From contig NZ_JBBIUQ010000007.1 in the NCBI RefSeq assembly GCF_037440165.1, forward strand, positions 62,001-126,000: a DNA stretch of 64,000 nt, written 5' to 3'. The number at the start of each line of letters is the position of its first letter. Position 1 is the stretch's first letter. A program made the translations under genes and the position numbers. The notes beneath the pieces are model-generated. The model had not been told where the DNA came from. It did not search any database and saw only the letters and a program-made list of their open reading frames with translations. The stretch is from Ignavibacterium sp037440165. Lineage in GTDB: Bacteria > Bacteroidota > Ignavibacteria > Ignavibacteriales > Ignavibacteriaceae. Shown in pieces: positions 7,905 through 16,946 of this stretch.

Positions 7905-9650
7905 ATGAAAGTTAAAATAGTTTTTTGTTTGTTATTTGCTGTTAGTATGTCCTTTGCTCAATTTACTCGTGAAGAAAAATTACAGCAGTTAAAAAGCCGA
8001 CAGGATATTAAGGTTACAGAGGTTGAAAAAGACTTGCTTAAACTTGAATACCCAAATGGAAAGGTGTTTTATAAAAACATTCGTGAGTACAAGTATCCAG
8101 AATCTGGGGTCCAGCATTCGGAATACTCTCCAACATTTGACAGCACAATTATAGACCTTACAGCAATTGATACGATGCTTTATAACCATAAATACAGGTT
8201 TTGGCAAACTGTACTAATCTCAAATCGTAAGTTCCCGATTATTGGGGATATCAACGGAAACGGAAGGGTTGAGTTATATGGTTTTGAAAAAGATTATACT
8301 ACCGATTACACAAGCGTTGTAGCAAAAGAGATGAATGTAAACGGAACGTTTGATTCAGTCTGGTACTATAACCCCAGTACGCTTGCTCGAAATATTTATG
8401 ATATTGACAGTGACGGAAGTTTGGATCTACACTTAACTTCGGATGAAAGCGATACAGTTATTCATTGGGCAATTCAAAAAAGCAAAATCTTTACAAAGCC
8501 AAATGACACATCACTTGCAATAAACCTATCATTTGAGTTCCAGGCAGAAGATTCCAATACAGTGCAATATAATCCACGGTTTGCAATGCTGGATGGTGAT
8601 TCAAGAACCGATTATATATACTTAGGTGCTCCAACAAGAAAATACCTTGGAATTTATGAATATAATCCTGTAACAAATTCCCTGGATTCCGTCCTTCATT
8701 ATAACTACGCTGGCATTGATGACTGGGTCGAGGGTTTTGCAGTTGATGACTTTGATAACGACAATATCCCGGAAATTATTATAGGAGGAATTTACGGCAA
8801 GGTTGCTTCATTCGAAAGCACCGGGGATAATGCTTACCAATTGATATGGACAGGTGAGGTTCTAACTAATAATGCTTATATGCTGGGCAGCACTGATGAT
8901 ATAGACAGGAATGGTAAAAAGGAATTATGGGTTGGCGGTGAAGCATTTTACAATGGCGTACCAATAATAAAATTTAGCTGCTTTGAATCGAATGGCAACA
9001 ACTCATACGAAATTGTTGGGCGAATAGATTTGGTTGGCGTTTTTACATTCTATGCTTATAACATACAGGCAGTGGATGTTGATAATGACGGGATAGATGA
9101 ATTGATGATTTGCATTGATGGGAATTTTCTCATCCTAAAATTTAATGGAAGCCCGGAACACCAAACTTATGAGGTGTACTATATAAAAAAAGTCTCTGGT
9201 GAATACATCGCTTATTGGGGTGCAACAATGTATGATTTGGATTATGATGGCAATAAGGAAATATTAATAGATATGCATGACGATCCACCTCAGCTTGGTA
9301 ATATTAAATTTTTCACTTCAATATATACCCCAGATAGTTTATCGAGTATAAATGAATCATCAGCAACTATTATTGATTATAGGTTAGAACAAAATTTTCC
9401 AAATCCATTCAATTCATCAACACAAATAAAATTTGTTATACCAAATACTTCTTTAGTAACTATTAAGGTTTATAATCTATTAGGGAAAGAAATTACTGAA
9501 TTAATAAACGAAGAGCTCCCGTATGGAAATTATACAATTAACTGGGAAGCCAGGGATAGGAATAATAATTCTCTTCCTTCAGGAATATACTTTATAAAAT
9601 TAAATGCCGGTAGTTTTAACAAAACTATAAAGGCAGTTTTACTAAAATAG
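7905..9650 (+). CDS. Secreted FG-GAP/VCBS-like beta-propeller protein with type IX sorting domain
   Basis: Residues 1-18 form a signal peptide (cleavage after SFA). The middle carries spaced calcium-loop-like repeats of the FG-GAP/VCBS kind: DINGNGRVE, DIDSDGSLD, DDFDNDNIPE, DIDRNGKKE, DVDNDGIDE and DLDYDGNKE, suggesting a seven-bladed propeller. From about residue 490 there is a type IX sorting domain (NFPNPFNSST, KVYNLLGKE, ending KAVLLK). It is likely displayed on or released from the cell surface; ligand unknown. A GTG lies one codon upstream of the ATG; I prefer the ATG, which has AGAAGG 13 bases ahead. It is paralogous to the gene at 61563, but much diverged. A second secreted gene follows 19 bases downstream. 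Confidence 0.85.
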   Translation: MKVKIVFCLLFAVSMSFAQFTREEKLQQLKSRQDIKVTEVEKDLLKLEYPNGKVFYKNIREYKYPESGVQHSEYSPTFDSTIIDLTAIDTMLYNHKYRFWQTVLISNRKFPIIGDINGNGRVELYGFEKDYTTDYTSVVAKEMNVNGTFDSVWYYNPSTLARNIYDIDSDGSLDLHLTSDESDTVIHWAIQKSKIFTKPNDTSLAINLSFEFQAEDSNTVQYNPRFAMLDGDSRTDYIYLGAPTRKYLGIYEYNPVTNSLDSVLHYNYAGIDDWVEGFAVDDFDNDNIPEIIIGGIYGKVASFESTGDNAYQLIWTGEVLTNNAYMLGSTDDIDRNGKKELWVGGEAFYNGVPIIKFSCFESNGNNSYEIVGRIDLVGVFTFYAYNIQAVDVDNDGIDELMICIDGNFLILKFNGSPEHQTYEVYYIKKVSGEYIAYWGATMYDLDYDGNKEILIDMHDDPPQLGNIKFFTSIYTPDSLSSINESSATIIDYRLEQNFPNPFNSSTQIKFVIPNTSLVTIKVYNLLGKEITELINEELPYGNYTINWEARDRNNNSLPSGIYFIKLNAGSFNKTIKAVLLK

Positions 9651-9669
9651 TTTCATAGGAAATAATAAT

Positions 9670-11004
9670 ATGAAAAAGATATTCTTAATAATCGTTTTAA
9701 TTTCAGGATGCATAATTGCACAGTCCTGGAATAATATAATTACTACGACTATTAATGAGCCAAATCTTGTTCAGCTTGATAATTTTACAAATAGAGATGG
9801 CATTCACGTCGTAGCTCAGAATTCAAATTCTACAAACTCAATTAAATATTATAGATTAAACAGCTCAGGTGGTGTTCAAACTTCTACAACTATTGAAACC
9901 TCAGGTGGTGCCGAATTTCCACATATTGCAGGTGATAACGACCATATGTATATAAGTTACCGGCTTGGGAATAATATTGTTACAAAAAAATATATTTATT
10001 CAACTGGTACTTGGGAATCACAAACACCTATTAGTTTAAATAACCAAGACTGTAACAGTGTTGATAATGCATATAATGATGCCGGTCTCCATATAGTCTT
10101 CTCAGAATATGATGGTTCGAGCAGTTATAAAACTCATTACTGGTTATATGCTTCCTTTTATCCATCAAATCATTTCGTTGTAAATGATTATGCAGATTAT
10201 TTAGGGTGGCCTACAATATCGCTTTCATCAAATAAAGCTCATGTTGGATTTCATTCGTATGGTTACGCAAAAACAAGAGATAAAAATTTAACTAATAATA
10301 GTTGGGAAAGTACACAAGGTGTAGCAATTGCTGACGGTAATGAAAGGGTACAAAGCGGCTGTGATAAACTTTTCGATTTTTACGATGTTTTAGTGCCAGG
10401 TATTTTTGTTAACCTTTACGTAAAAGAAAGAGGTATAAATAGCAGCACGTGGTCTTCTCCACAATTATTGAACTATTCAGTACATCCATACCTTGAAGGG
10501 AGAGTAACTTCTACGGTAACCAGTGACGGTAAAACTCATATAATCTACGATTCGGAGCAAATTATTCATAGAAGTTATAACTGCGCAACCAGTAGCTGGT
10601 CTGATGAGTATGAAGTAACAAGTTCGCCTGGTTTAACACAGAGTTCAAGCATTTCAGCGGTTTCCAACGATTTGTATATTGTTTTTCGCGAGTACGGTGG
10701 ATCAAATATCAAATATCGTCAATACGACTCAGCACCACTTGCACCACAAAATCCACAATTAAGCGCAAATCCCGGAAACAATAAAGTAAGGGTGTCCTGG
10801 AGTAAGAATAATGAACCAGATATTGCAGTCTACGAAGTATGGAGAAAAGTTGCAGAATTGGGAGGCAATTGGACAAATCTTGGAACAACTACAAATAATT
10901 ATTTTGTTGATAATGAATATTTATATGCTCCGGGCGCAGGAGACTTCACATTAACATATAAAATACGGGCAAAAGATATCGGGAATCATTTATTCAGAAT
11001 TTAG
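9670..11004 (+). CDS. Secreted sialidase-like propeller/FnIII protein, N-terminal part (frameshifted)
   Basis: Starts with a signal peptide (to IIAQ, about residue 18). The body of about 330 residues has recurrent beta-strand units resembling BNR/sialidase-type or unclassified propellers. A fibronectin type III domain follows at about 355-444 (PQNPQLS, VSWSKNNEPDIAVYEVWR). The frame ends abruptly at 11004, but the next frame continues sensibly (GIIYSEFSQGV) into the type IX sorting domain at 11033-11374. Removing one G from the GGG at 10981-10983 would restore a single protein of about 568 residues. Either the sequence has an error or the gene is inactivated. It is probably co-transcribed with the FG-GAP gene upstream. 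It is the positional counterpart of the broken gene at 63339. Confidence 0.75.
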   Translation: MKKIFLIIVLISGCIIAQSWNNIITTTINEPNLVQLDNFTNRDGIHVVAQNSNSTNSIKYYRLNSSGGVQTSTTIETSGGAEFPHIAGDNDHMYISYRLGNNIVTKKYIYSTGTWESQTPISLNNQDCNSVDNAYNDAGLHIVFSEYDGSSSYKTHYWLYASFYPSNHFVVNDYADYLGWPTISLSSNKAHVGFHSYGYAKTRDKNLTNNSWESTQGVAIADGNERVQSGCDKLFDFYDVLVPGIFVNLYVKERGINSSTWSSPQLLNYSVHPYLEGRVTSTVTSDGKTHIIYDSEQIIHRSYNCATSSWSDEYEVTSSPGLTQSSSISAVSNDLYIVFREYGGSNIKYRQYDSAPLAPQNPQLSANPGNNKVRVSWSKNNEPDIAVYEVWRKVAELGGNWTNLGTTTNNYFVDNEYLYAPGAGDFTLTYKIRAKDIGNHLFRI

Positions 11005-11032
11005 TCAGGGAGTAACAACGAGAGGAGAATAC

Positions 11033-11374
11033 TTGGGTAAAGGAATGATTACTGCAAACACAAGTGACTACCATTTGAATGAGAACTATCCAAATCCATT
11101 CAATCCAATTACAAAAATTCGCTTTGTCATTCCGAACGAAGTGAGGAATCTTAAAGATTTCTCGTCGCAAGCTCCTCGAAATGACAATGCTTTGGTAACT
11201 CTGAAAGTTTACGATATCCTTGGAAATGAAATAGCAACATTAGTAAACGAAGAAAAACCTGCAGGTGTTTATGAAGTTGAGTTTAATGCATCAAATCTTC
11301 CAAGCGGAGTTTATATCTACAAGCTGCAGGCAGGTTCATTTATAGATGTGAAGAAGATGATATTGAGCAAGTAA
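11033..11374 (+). CDS. Type IX sorting domain, C-terminal part of the frameshifted gene at 9670
   Basis: This frame opens at a TTG with no independent start signal, and its reading extends upstream to about 10982. It encodes a complete sorting domain: ENYPNPFNPIT, then KVYDILGNEIATLVNEEK, SGVYIYKLQAG, KKMILSK. Twenty extra residues (about 32-51, beginning VIPNEVRNLKDF) interrupt the domain where related domains go straight from the 'RFVIP' strand to 'LVTLKVYD'. They are encoded by the palindromic element at 11126-11185. This should be read as the 3-prime end of the gene that begins at 9670. Confidence 0.7.
   Translation: MGKGMITANTSDYHLNENYPNPFNPITKIRFVIPNEVRNLKDFSSQAPRNDNALVTLKVYDILGNEIATLVNEEKPAGVYEVEFNASNLPSGVYIYKLQAGSFIDVKKMILSK
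11126..11185. repeat. 60-bp palindromic repeat inserted in frame in a coding sequence
   Basis: Ends are GTCATTCCGA and TCGAAATGAC, inverted repeats with one mismatch; internal arms GAGGAATC and GATTTCTC extend the pairing. Sixty bases equal exactly 20 codons, and the element begins on a codon boundary of the surrounding frame, so the sorting domain stays open through it. Half of a related repeat is at 7833, and another fragment (GGAATGAC) occurs inside the element at 11388-11543. This resembles the dispersed GTCATTCCGAA palindromes common in this bacterial group and the protein-coding palindromic elements known from Rickettsia. Confidence 0.75.
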
Positions 11375-11387
11375 TACATTAAAAAGA

Positions 11388-11543
11388 TGAGGCTGTCTCA
11401 AAAGGTTGATATTATCAACCTGAACCTGCCTGCCGGAAAAGGCAGGCTTGTTTCAGGTTCTATTTTTAAAATAAAAATGAAACAATAGATTCTGAATTAA
11501 TTCGTTAGCTAACAGACGGAATGACACTTTCGGGACAGCCTCA
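11388..11543. mobile_element. 156-bp miniature element with 17-bp terminal inverted repeats
   Basis: Ends are TGAGGCTGTC (11388-11397) and GACAGCCTCA (11534-11543). With the next seven bases (TCAAAAG against CTTTCGG) this makes 17-bp terminal repeats with two mismatches. Inside is a strong hairpin: GAACCTG outer arms with GCCTGCC/GGCAGGC inner arms. It has no transposase and no ORF, so it fits a MITE, mobilised in trans by a DDE transposase with GGCTGTC-type ends. A target duplication is not clear. Confidence 0.6.
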
Positions 11544-11581
11544 ATGATTATATCCCGCAATGAAATAAAACTCTATTAAGC

Positions 11582-12400
11582 TCAGTGTTTCGGAAGTTCT
11601 GATACGTCCACTTTTATGACTTCATCAATTTCCTTACCGAGAAATAGTTCCGCAACTTGTTTAAAAGTTGTTGGTATATCGCTAACATAAAATGAAGCAT
11701 TTCCGAGAACGGCAGAATTTGTTTCTAATCCAATTCTTCGAAATTCACTTCTTACAATTTCTGAGGAAGCTATGCCCGAATCAATTAACTTCACATCTTT
11801 TCCAATAACCTCCTGAATTACATCTGCGAGTATAGGATAGTGAGTACATCCAAGAACAAGTGTGTCAATTTCTTTCTCCCTGAGTTTTTTAAGATATTCC
11901 TCAGCAATTTCATAAGTTGCTTTGTGATGTGTCCATCCTTCTTCTGCTAATGGAACGAACAATGGACAGGCTTTCTCAAATACTTCAATATCAGGATCAA
12001 TTTCTTTTATTGCTTTTGAGTATGCTTTATTCGAGATGGTTGCTTTTGTTCCTATGACTCCGATTTTTTTATTTCGTGTATTTTCAACTGCCATCTGTGC
12101 TCCCGGAATAATCATTCCAATAACAGGAACATCAAAATTTTTCTTCAATTCATCTAATGCAATTGAAGAAGCTGTATTGCAGGCAACCACTACTGCTTTA
12201 ACACCTTTCTGAAGAAGAAACTTTGTGTTCTGAATGGAATATTCAATTACAGTTTCATTCGACTTTGAACCATAAGGAACCCGTGCAGTATCACCAAAGT
12301 AAACAATGCTCTCTTTGGGAAGGACGGACATTAATCTTTTAACTACTGTTAATCCGCCAATACCGGAATCAAAAACTCCGATTGGCTTTTCTTTTTCCAT
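11582..12400 (-). CDS. murI: Glutamate racemase
   Basis: Makes D-glutamate for peptidoglycan. The two catalytic cysteines are in VVACNTASS (Cys74) and LVLGCTHYP (Cys185), and the N-terminal FDSGIGGLTV with FGDTARVPYG is typical. 272 residues from the ATG at 12398-12400; an upstream in-frame TTG at 12409 is possible but less likely. It is the last gene of a probable run queC-queF-glnD-murI on the minus strand, 118 bases after glnD. Confidence 0.95.
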   Translation of the reverse strand: MEKEKPIGVFDSGIGGLTVVKRLMSVLPKESIVYFGDTARVPYGSKSNETVIEYSIQNTKFLLQKGVKAVVVACNTASSIALDELKKNFDVPVIGMIIPGAQMAVENTRNKKIGVIGTKATISNKAYSKAIKEIDPDIEVFEKACPLFVPLAEEGWTHHKATYEIAEEYLKKLREKEIDTLVLGCTHYPILADVIQEVIGKDVKLIDSGIASSEIVRSEFRRIGLETNSAVLGNASFYVSDIPTTFKQVAELFLGKEIDEVIKVDVSELPKH

Positions 12401-12518
12401 GAAATTCAATTTAACAACCTGAATAGTTTAGAAAAAAAATCGTGGCAAATTTAGTGAAAGATTATATTAAAGTATTATAAAGTGAACTTAATCTTTTTGC
12501 TGAAAAGAGAATGGATGA

Positions 12519-15092
12519 TTATAAAATTTGTTCAATTGTTTTTATTAACTCGGACTGAATGAATGCCAGATCTGATTGTGATATTTTCTTTCCTCTTTGA
12601 TTTAAAACATAAAATGAGTCAACAATGTCATCGCCTTTAGTGGAAATTTTTGCAAAATGAATAATTAAACCAAGCTCACTCATTTTTCTTGTTATGTGAT
12701 ATAGAAATCCAAGCCGGTCTGGTGAGAATACATCAATAATTGTATAACGCTCGTGATTATCAAAACTCACTTTTACTTGTCCGGATCTTCCGAATAATTT
12801 TTGTTCAAGTCTTTTCCATCTTGCTTTAAGCTGTGAAACTTCCTGATGAACTTCGAGATATCCGGTTAATGCGTTCTCAAAATCCTTTTGAATCTTATCA
12901 TACTTAGATGGGTCAACTTTTTTGTGCGAGCTAAAATCCGTTACATTAAAAGTGTCAATCACAATCCCGTCATTGCGAGTAAAAATCTTTGCATCGTGAA
13001 TATTTACATCATTTATTGCAAGCACTCCGCAAAGCTTTGAAAGTAGTGCAGGAAAATCTTTAGTAATAATTGTGATGTTTGTATAATCACCAAACTCTTT
13101 GAACATTACTGCAATATCTTTTTCAGAGCCAATCTCTTCGATGTGTTTTGCAATTTCCGCTTCGGAGAAATGACTCGTATATCCAACATCATCGTGCATT
13201 GATTCAAGATGTTCCTTAACATCTGTTTCAGAAATTAAATCTGAATGCTTTGAAATTTCTTTCGGCACTATGTAAGTATTCGAATATAAAAGTTCTTCGC
13301 CGGATATTTTATCTGTTATCATTGCGCGGGATTTCCGGTAAAGCTCATATAGAAGCTCTGATTTCCATGTTGTCCAAACAGCAGGATTAACTGCAGATAA
13401 ATCCGCATAAGTTACAAGATAAAGCAAATCAAGTTCGTCAGTGGAGGAGTTAAAGTGCAATATAAAACTATTCAGTGTTTCAGGATCATTTAGGTTTCTT
13501 CTGAATGCAACCTGTTCCATCAGAAGATGATTGCGAACAAGAAAAGCAACTTTTTCAACTTCTCTTTCGCTATAACCTAAGCGATACATAACAGATGAAG
13601 CAATCTCTGCTCCGAATAATTCGTGGCCGGCAATATTAATTGGCTTTGCGATATCGTGGAATATCATTGCAAGAAAAAGTATTTCCTTTTCAGGAGTGCT
13701 GCGATAAATTTTTCCAAGATGTGAATTATCATTCGCAAGTTTTTCTAAGTTCTTGATTGTTACAAGCGTGTGCTCATCAGCAGTGTAGCAATGATAAACT
13801 CCCGCTTGCATAAAACCATTTAATTCCCGAAACTCAGGAAGAAAAGCTCCAAGCACTCCAAGTTCATTCATTGCGTAAAGTGTATCTCCAACATTTCTCG
13901 GAAGGCGAAGAATTTCACGAAAGAAAACAGAAGACTCGCTTTCAATCAAATCAAACTTCTGATTATGGACTTTATCTACAATTGTTCTTCTTAAGCTGTC
14001 ATCAAAATATGCATTGTGTAAACCTCTGTAGTAATATGCACGAAGAATATCTGAAAAGGAAAGACTTTCGGGTTGATTTGCGTGAATCACTTTTCCTTTG
14101 ATATAAAAATCATCATCAAGTGAAAATGCAAGTGCATCAGGAACAGGTTCAAGAATTTCAAGCAAATATTTTTTTATTACAGATTTGGAGAAGCGGTAAA
14201 TTGTGTTTGCTGCTTCAAAATATTCTTTCATAAAGCTCCGAAGCTCACTCTGCGGAAGTCCGAAAACTTCGAGAAGTTTCTGCTGATGAGTGAATTCAAA
14301 TCGATCTGTCTTACTTTTTGTTAACAGATGAAGAAAATGCCTCAGCTTTAAGATATGTGTATAAGCTGATAAAATGTTTTCCGCTTCTTTTGCAGTTGTA
14401 TATTTATTCTGAGTAAGGACTGAGAGCAATGCTTCGGTCTGTGTCTGTTCAAACTGCCAGTTAATTAAATCTTTATGCTCGAGTATGAACATCCATTCGA
14501 TTGACTGTAAATCTCTCAATCCACCGGCAGATAACTTAAGATTAGGTTCAAGCATTTTTGGTGAGTCGCCGTACTTTGCATAACGCATTTTCTGATCTTC
14601 AATAAATGCGCGCAGAAGATTTTTTTTAACACTTTCATCAATTGAACTGATTAATTCATTCATCCGATTTGCATAAACATTGCTATTGCCGGCAATAAAT
14701 CTTGTTTCAAAGAATTGAGTAAAAGCGTGAAGATCAGTATCACGGAATTTTATAATATCTGAAGGTTCTCTTACTGTATGAGAAACCTCAATTCCAGCAT
14801 CAAAAAGCTTTGTTATTAAGTTGACGATATTCTGTTTATCCTTCTCAACTTTTTCAGTAATTATCATCAAATCAACATCTGAGTATGGAGAGAGTTCTCT
14901 TCTGCTGAAACTGCCGGCTGCTGCAACGGCAAAATTATACTTATCATCTGCGATAATTTCTCGAATACAATTTTCAATCAGTATGCTGATTTTCTTACTG
15001 AATTCAAGTGAGTCAGTATCTTTATTTAATTCAGAAAAAATTTTATGTCTCTGAGCATGAAACGATTTTTTTATTTGAAGCAGCTTATTCAT
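12519..15092 (-). CDS. glnD: [Protein-PII] uridylyltransferase / uridylyl-removing enzyme
   Basis: Senses glutamine and adds UMP to, or removes it from, PII proteins, so controlling nitrogen assimilation. 857 residues with the family order. The nucleotidyltransferase domain has GSFSRRELSPYSDVD (residues 60-74, catalytic Asp72 and Asp74). A GlnD linker follows. An HD domain has IFHDIAKP (His479, Asp480), and two ACT domains occur at about 680-755 and 785-857. No glnB, glnK or amtB is nearby. The gene begins 12 bases after queF ends. Confidence 0.94.
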   Translation of the reverse strand: MNKLLQIKKSFHAQRHKIFSELNKDTDSLEFSKKISILIENCIREIIADDKYNFAVAAAGSFSRRELSPYSDVDLMIITEKVEKDKQNIVNLITKLFDAGIEVSHTVREPSDIIKFRDTDLHAFTQFFETRFIAGNSNVYANRMNELISSIDESVKKNLLRAFIEDQKMRYAKYGDSPKMLEPNLKLSAGGLRDLQSIEWMFILEHKDLINWQFEQTQTEALLSVLTQNKYTTAKEAENILSAYTHILKLRHFLHLLTKSKTDRFEFTHQQKLLEVFGLPQSELRSFMKEYFEAANTIYRFSKSVIKKYLLEILEPVPDALAFSLDDDFYIKGKVIHANQPESLSFSDILRAYYYRGLHNAYFDDSLRRTIVDKVHNQKFDLIESESSVFFREILRLPRNVGDTLYAMNELGVLGAFLPEFRELNGFMQAGVYHCYTADEHTLVTIKNLEKLANDNSHLGKIYRSTPEKEILFLAMIFHDIAKPINIAGHELFGAEIASSVMYRLGYSEREVEKVAFLVRNHLLMEQVAFRRNLNDPETLNSFILHFNSSTDELDLLYLVTYADLSAVNPAVWTTWKSELLYELYRKSRAMITDKISGEELLYSNTYIVPKEISKHSDLISETDVKEHLESMHDDVGYTSHFSEAEIAKHIEEIGSEKDIAVMFKEFGDYTNITIITKDFPALLSKLCGVLAINDVNIHDAKIFTRNDGIVIDTFNVTDFSSHKKVDPSKYDKIQKDFENALTGYLEVHQEVSQLKARWKRLEQKLFGRSGQVKVSFDNHERYTIIDVFSPDRLGFLYHITRKMSELGLIIHFAKISTKGDDIVDSFYVLNQRGKKISQSDLAFIQSELIKTIEQIL

Positions 15093-15104
15093 AAAATCAT
15101 ATTA

Positions 15105-15488
15105 TTATGAAAAATTTATATCTTCTTCATAATACTCATCGTTATAATATTCAGCTTCAACAACTGAAGAAATACCACCACGAACATTAAACTCAGCAGT
15201 GATTTTCATAAATCTCGGTTTTACCACTTCTAACAAATCATCAAGAATCTGATTGGTTAAACTCTCATAAAATATTCCATCATTACGATAAGAATGGAAA
15301 TAAAGTTTTAATGACTTCAGCTCAACACAAAGCAAATCAGGAATATACTCGAGAGTGATTGCAGCAAAGTCCGGCTGACCTGTTTTCGGACAGAGTGAAG
15401 TAAACTCCGGTGCAAAGTGAGTAATAGTGTAATCTCGGTCCGGATATTTATTTCCAAATACTTCAAGAATTTTTCTTTTATCGTTCAT
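15105..15488 (-). CDS. queF: NADPH-dependent 7-cyano-7-deazaguanine reductase
   Basis: Reduces preQ0 to preQ1 for queuosine in tRNA. 127 residues, the short unimodular (type I) QueF. The catalytic cysteine Cys33 lies in SLCPKTGQPD with Asp40. The substrate-binding ELKSLKLY block (Glu56) and YRNDGIFYE follow. It lies 14 bases downstream of queC, so two steps of the pathway are together; queD and queE are not in the window. Confidence 0.94.
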   Translation of the reverse strand: MNDKRKILEVFGNKYPDRDYTITHFAPEFTSLCPKTGQPDFAAITLEYIPDLLCVELKSLKLYFHSYRNDGIFYESLTNQILDDLLEVVKPRFMKITAEFNVRGGISSVVEAEYYNDEYYEEDINFS

Positions 15489-15502
15489 AATTATTCCTTT
15501 AG

Positions 15503-16198
15503 TTAAACATAAATTGGTTTTGTTTTGTATGGAATCGGATCATCGATTCCCGCTTTCTGAAATCCTCTTAAGCGAAGAGCGCAGCTATCACAAATACCGC
15601 AAGCTTCATCTTCATTCTGATAACAGCTCCATGTTAAATGCAATGGAGCATTAAGTTCAATACCTTTTTTAACAATTTGTTCTTTAGAAAAGTTTATGAT
15701 TGGTGTTTTAATTTTAATGTGTGTTTTCGGTTTTGTTCCAAGCTCAACCATTTTTTCAAATGCAGTAAAAAAATCAGGTCTGCAATCAGGATAACCTGAA
15801 GAATCCTCATAAACAGCTCCGATAAAAACAGCTTCTGCACCTATAACTTCTGCCCAACTAATACAAGCAGAAAGTATGTTAGCGTTTCGGAAAGGAACAT
15901 AAGAAGATGGAATTTCTTTATTATTCAAATCAGCTTTACTTACCTGAATATTAAAATCTGTTAGTGATGAACCGCCGATTTTGGATAAATGAGTGTAATC
16001 AATAATCAATCTGTATTGTACATTAAAATAATCTGCAATATCATTAAAAGCTTTTAACTCTCTTCTTTCGGTTCTCTGCCCATAGTTGATATGTGCAAAA
16101 GCAAGTTCATATTCTTGATTTGCAATTGCAGCAGTTACACAGCTATCCATTCCGCCGCTGACAGCGACCACAGAAATATTTTTCTTTGTGTTATTCAT
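15503..16198 (-). CDS. queC: 7-cyano-7-deazaguanine synthase
   Basis: Converts 7-carboxy-7-deazaguanine to preQ0 with ATP and ammonia. 231 residues. The PP-loop SGGMDS is at 14-19. The zinc site of four cysteines near the C-terminus is complete (Cys192, Cys200, Cys203, Cys206 in CYQNEDEACGICDSC). First gene of the queC-queF-glnD-murI run. The divergent spacer to the methyltransferase gene carries the promoters; no preQ1 riboswitch was recognised there. Confidence 0.95.
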   Translation of the reverse strand: MNNTKKNISVVAVSGGMDSCVTAAIANQEYELAFAHINYGQRTERRELKAFNDIADYFNVQYRLIIDYTHLSKIGGSSLTDFNIQVSKADLNNKEIPSSYVPFRNANILSACISWAEVIGAEAVFIGAVYEDSSGYPDCRPDFFTAFEKMVELGTKPKTHIKIKTPIINFSKEQIVKKGIELNAPLHLTWSCYQNEDEACGICDSCALRLRGFQKAGIDDPIPYKTKPIYV

Positions 16199-16363
16199 AA
16201 TAAATTTTTCTGATTTGCCTTTTGAAAGGCAGGTAAAAATAGTGAAAAATGATTTTATTAGATAGTGCTTTTTGCACTGTATTTACTTCGAATCAGCAAA
16301 TGTTGTAGCCCGTTGTTTAAACTATTTATGATTAAATTTGCGAAAAATAATTTCAGATGTAAA

Positions 16364-16942
16364 ATGGACCCAATAAATATTCTGATTGCAATAAACATTG
16401 TTACAACATTTGCAGCTAACATAAGCGGTGCTAAAAAAGGTGTAAAAGATAAAGTTGCTGTTTTCCGTGAAAAACCTAAAACCTATTTACAAACTTTACC
16501 ACTTGCTATTTCTACAATTAATCTTCTGATTTTGATTTTAGCTGTATTTCAGATAGGAACTCTGGCTTATGAAGAAAAATATTTTACTGTTCGTGTTATA
16601 GCGTTAGTTGTTTACCTTATCTTTTCCTGGATTCAGATATGGTCGTTCAGAACTTTAGGTGATTATTATTCTCAGGAAATTGCAATAAGAAAGGAACATA
16701 AAATAATTTCATCTGGTCCTTACAAATTCGTTCGTCATCCTCAATATCTTTCACAGATTTTTGTCGATCTCGCGGGTGCAGTTGCAACTTTAAGTTTTGT
16801 TCTTTTCCCTTTGGCTCTGATTCAAATTCCATACTTAATTCTTCGTGCTAAAGAAGAGGAAAAACTATTTGCTAAATATTTTCCCGATGAATTCAATTCA
16901 TACAGAGAAAAATCCGGATTTATGTCCCCATTTATTGGATGA
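16364..16942 (+). CDS. Isoprenylcysteine carboxyl methyltransferase-family membrane protein
   Basis: Integral membrane protein of about 192 residues with four or five hydrophobic segments. The C-terminal signature is that of the ICMT/PEMT-like family (GPYKFVRHPQYLS, then RAKEEEKLF and a terminal YREK). Bacterial members methylate lipids or small thiols or are uncharacterised; the substrate is unknown. The frame is open back to 16265, but residues 1-33 of that version are unlike the family. The ATG at 16364 (MDPINILIAIN) gives a clean first membrane segment. The amidase gene follows after 4 bases. Confidence 0.75.
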   Translation: MDPINILIAINIVTTFAANISGAKKGVKDKVAVFREKPKTYLQTLPLAISTINLLILILAVFQIGTLAYEEKYFTVRVIALVVYLIFSWIQIWSFRTLGDYYSQEIAIRKEHKIISSGPYKFVRHPQYLSQIFVDLAGAVATLSFVLFPLALIQIPYLILRAKEEEKLFAKYFPDEFNSYREKSGFMSPFIG

Positions 16943-16946
16943 TTGA

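Noticed and set aside
9670..11374. Programmed ribosomal frameshift
   Set aside because: No slippery heptamer with downstream pseudoknot seen at 10981; a simple extra base fits better, though slippage cannot be excluded.
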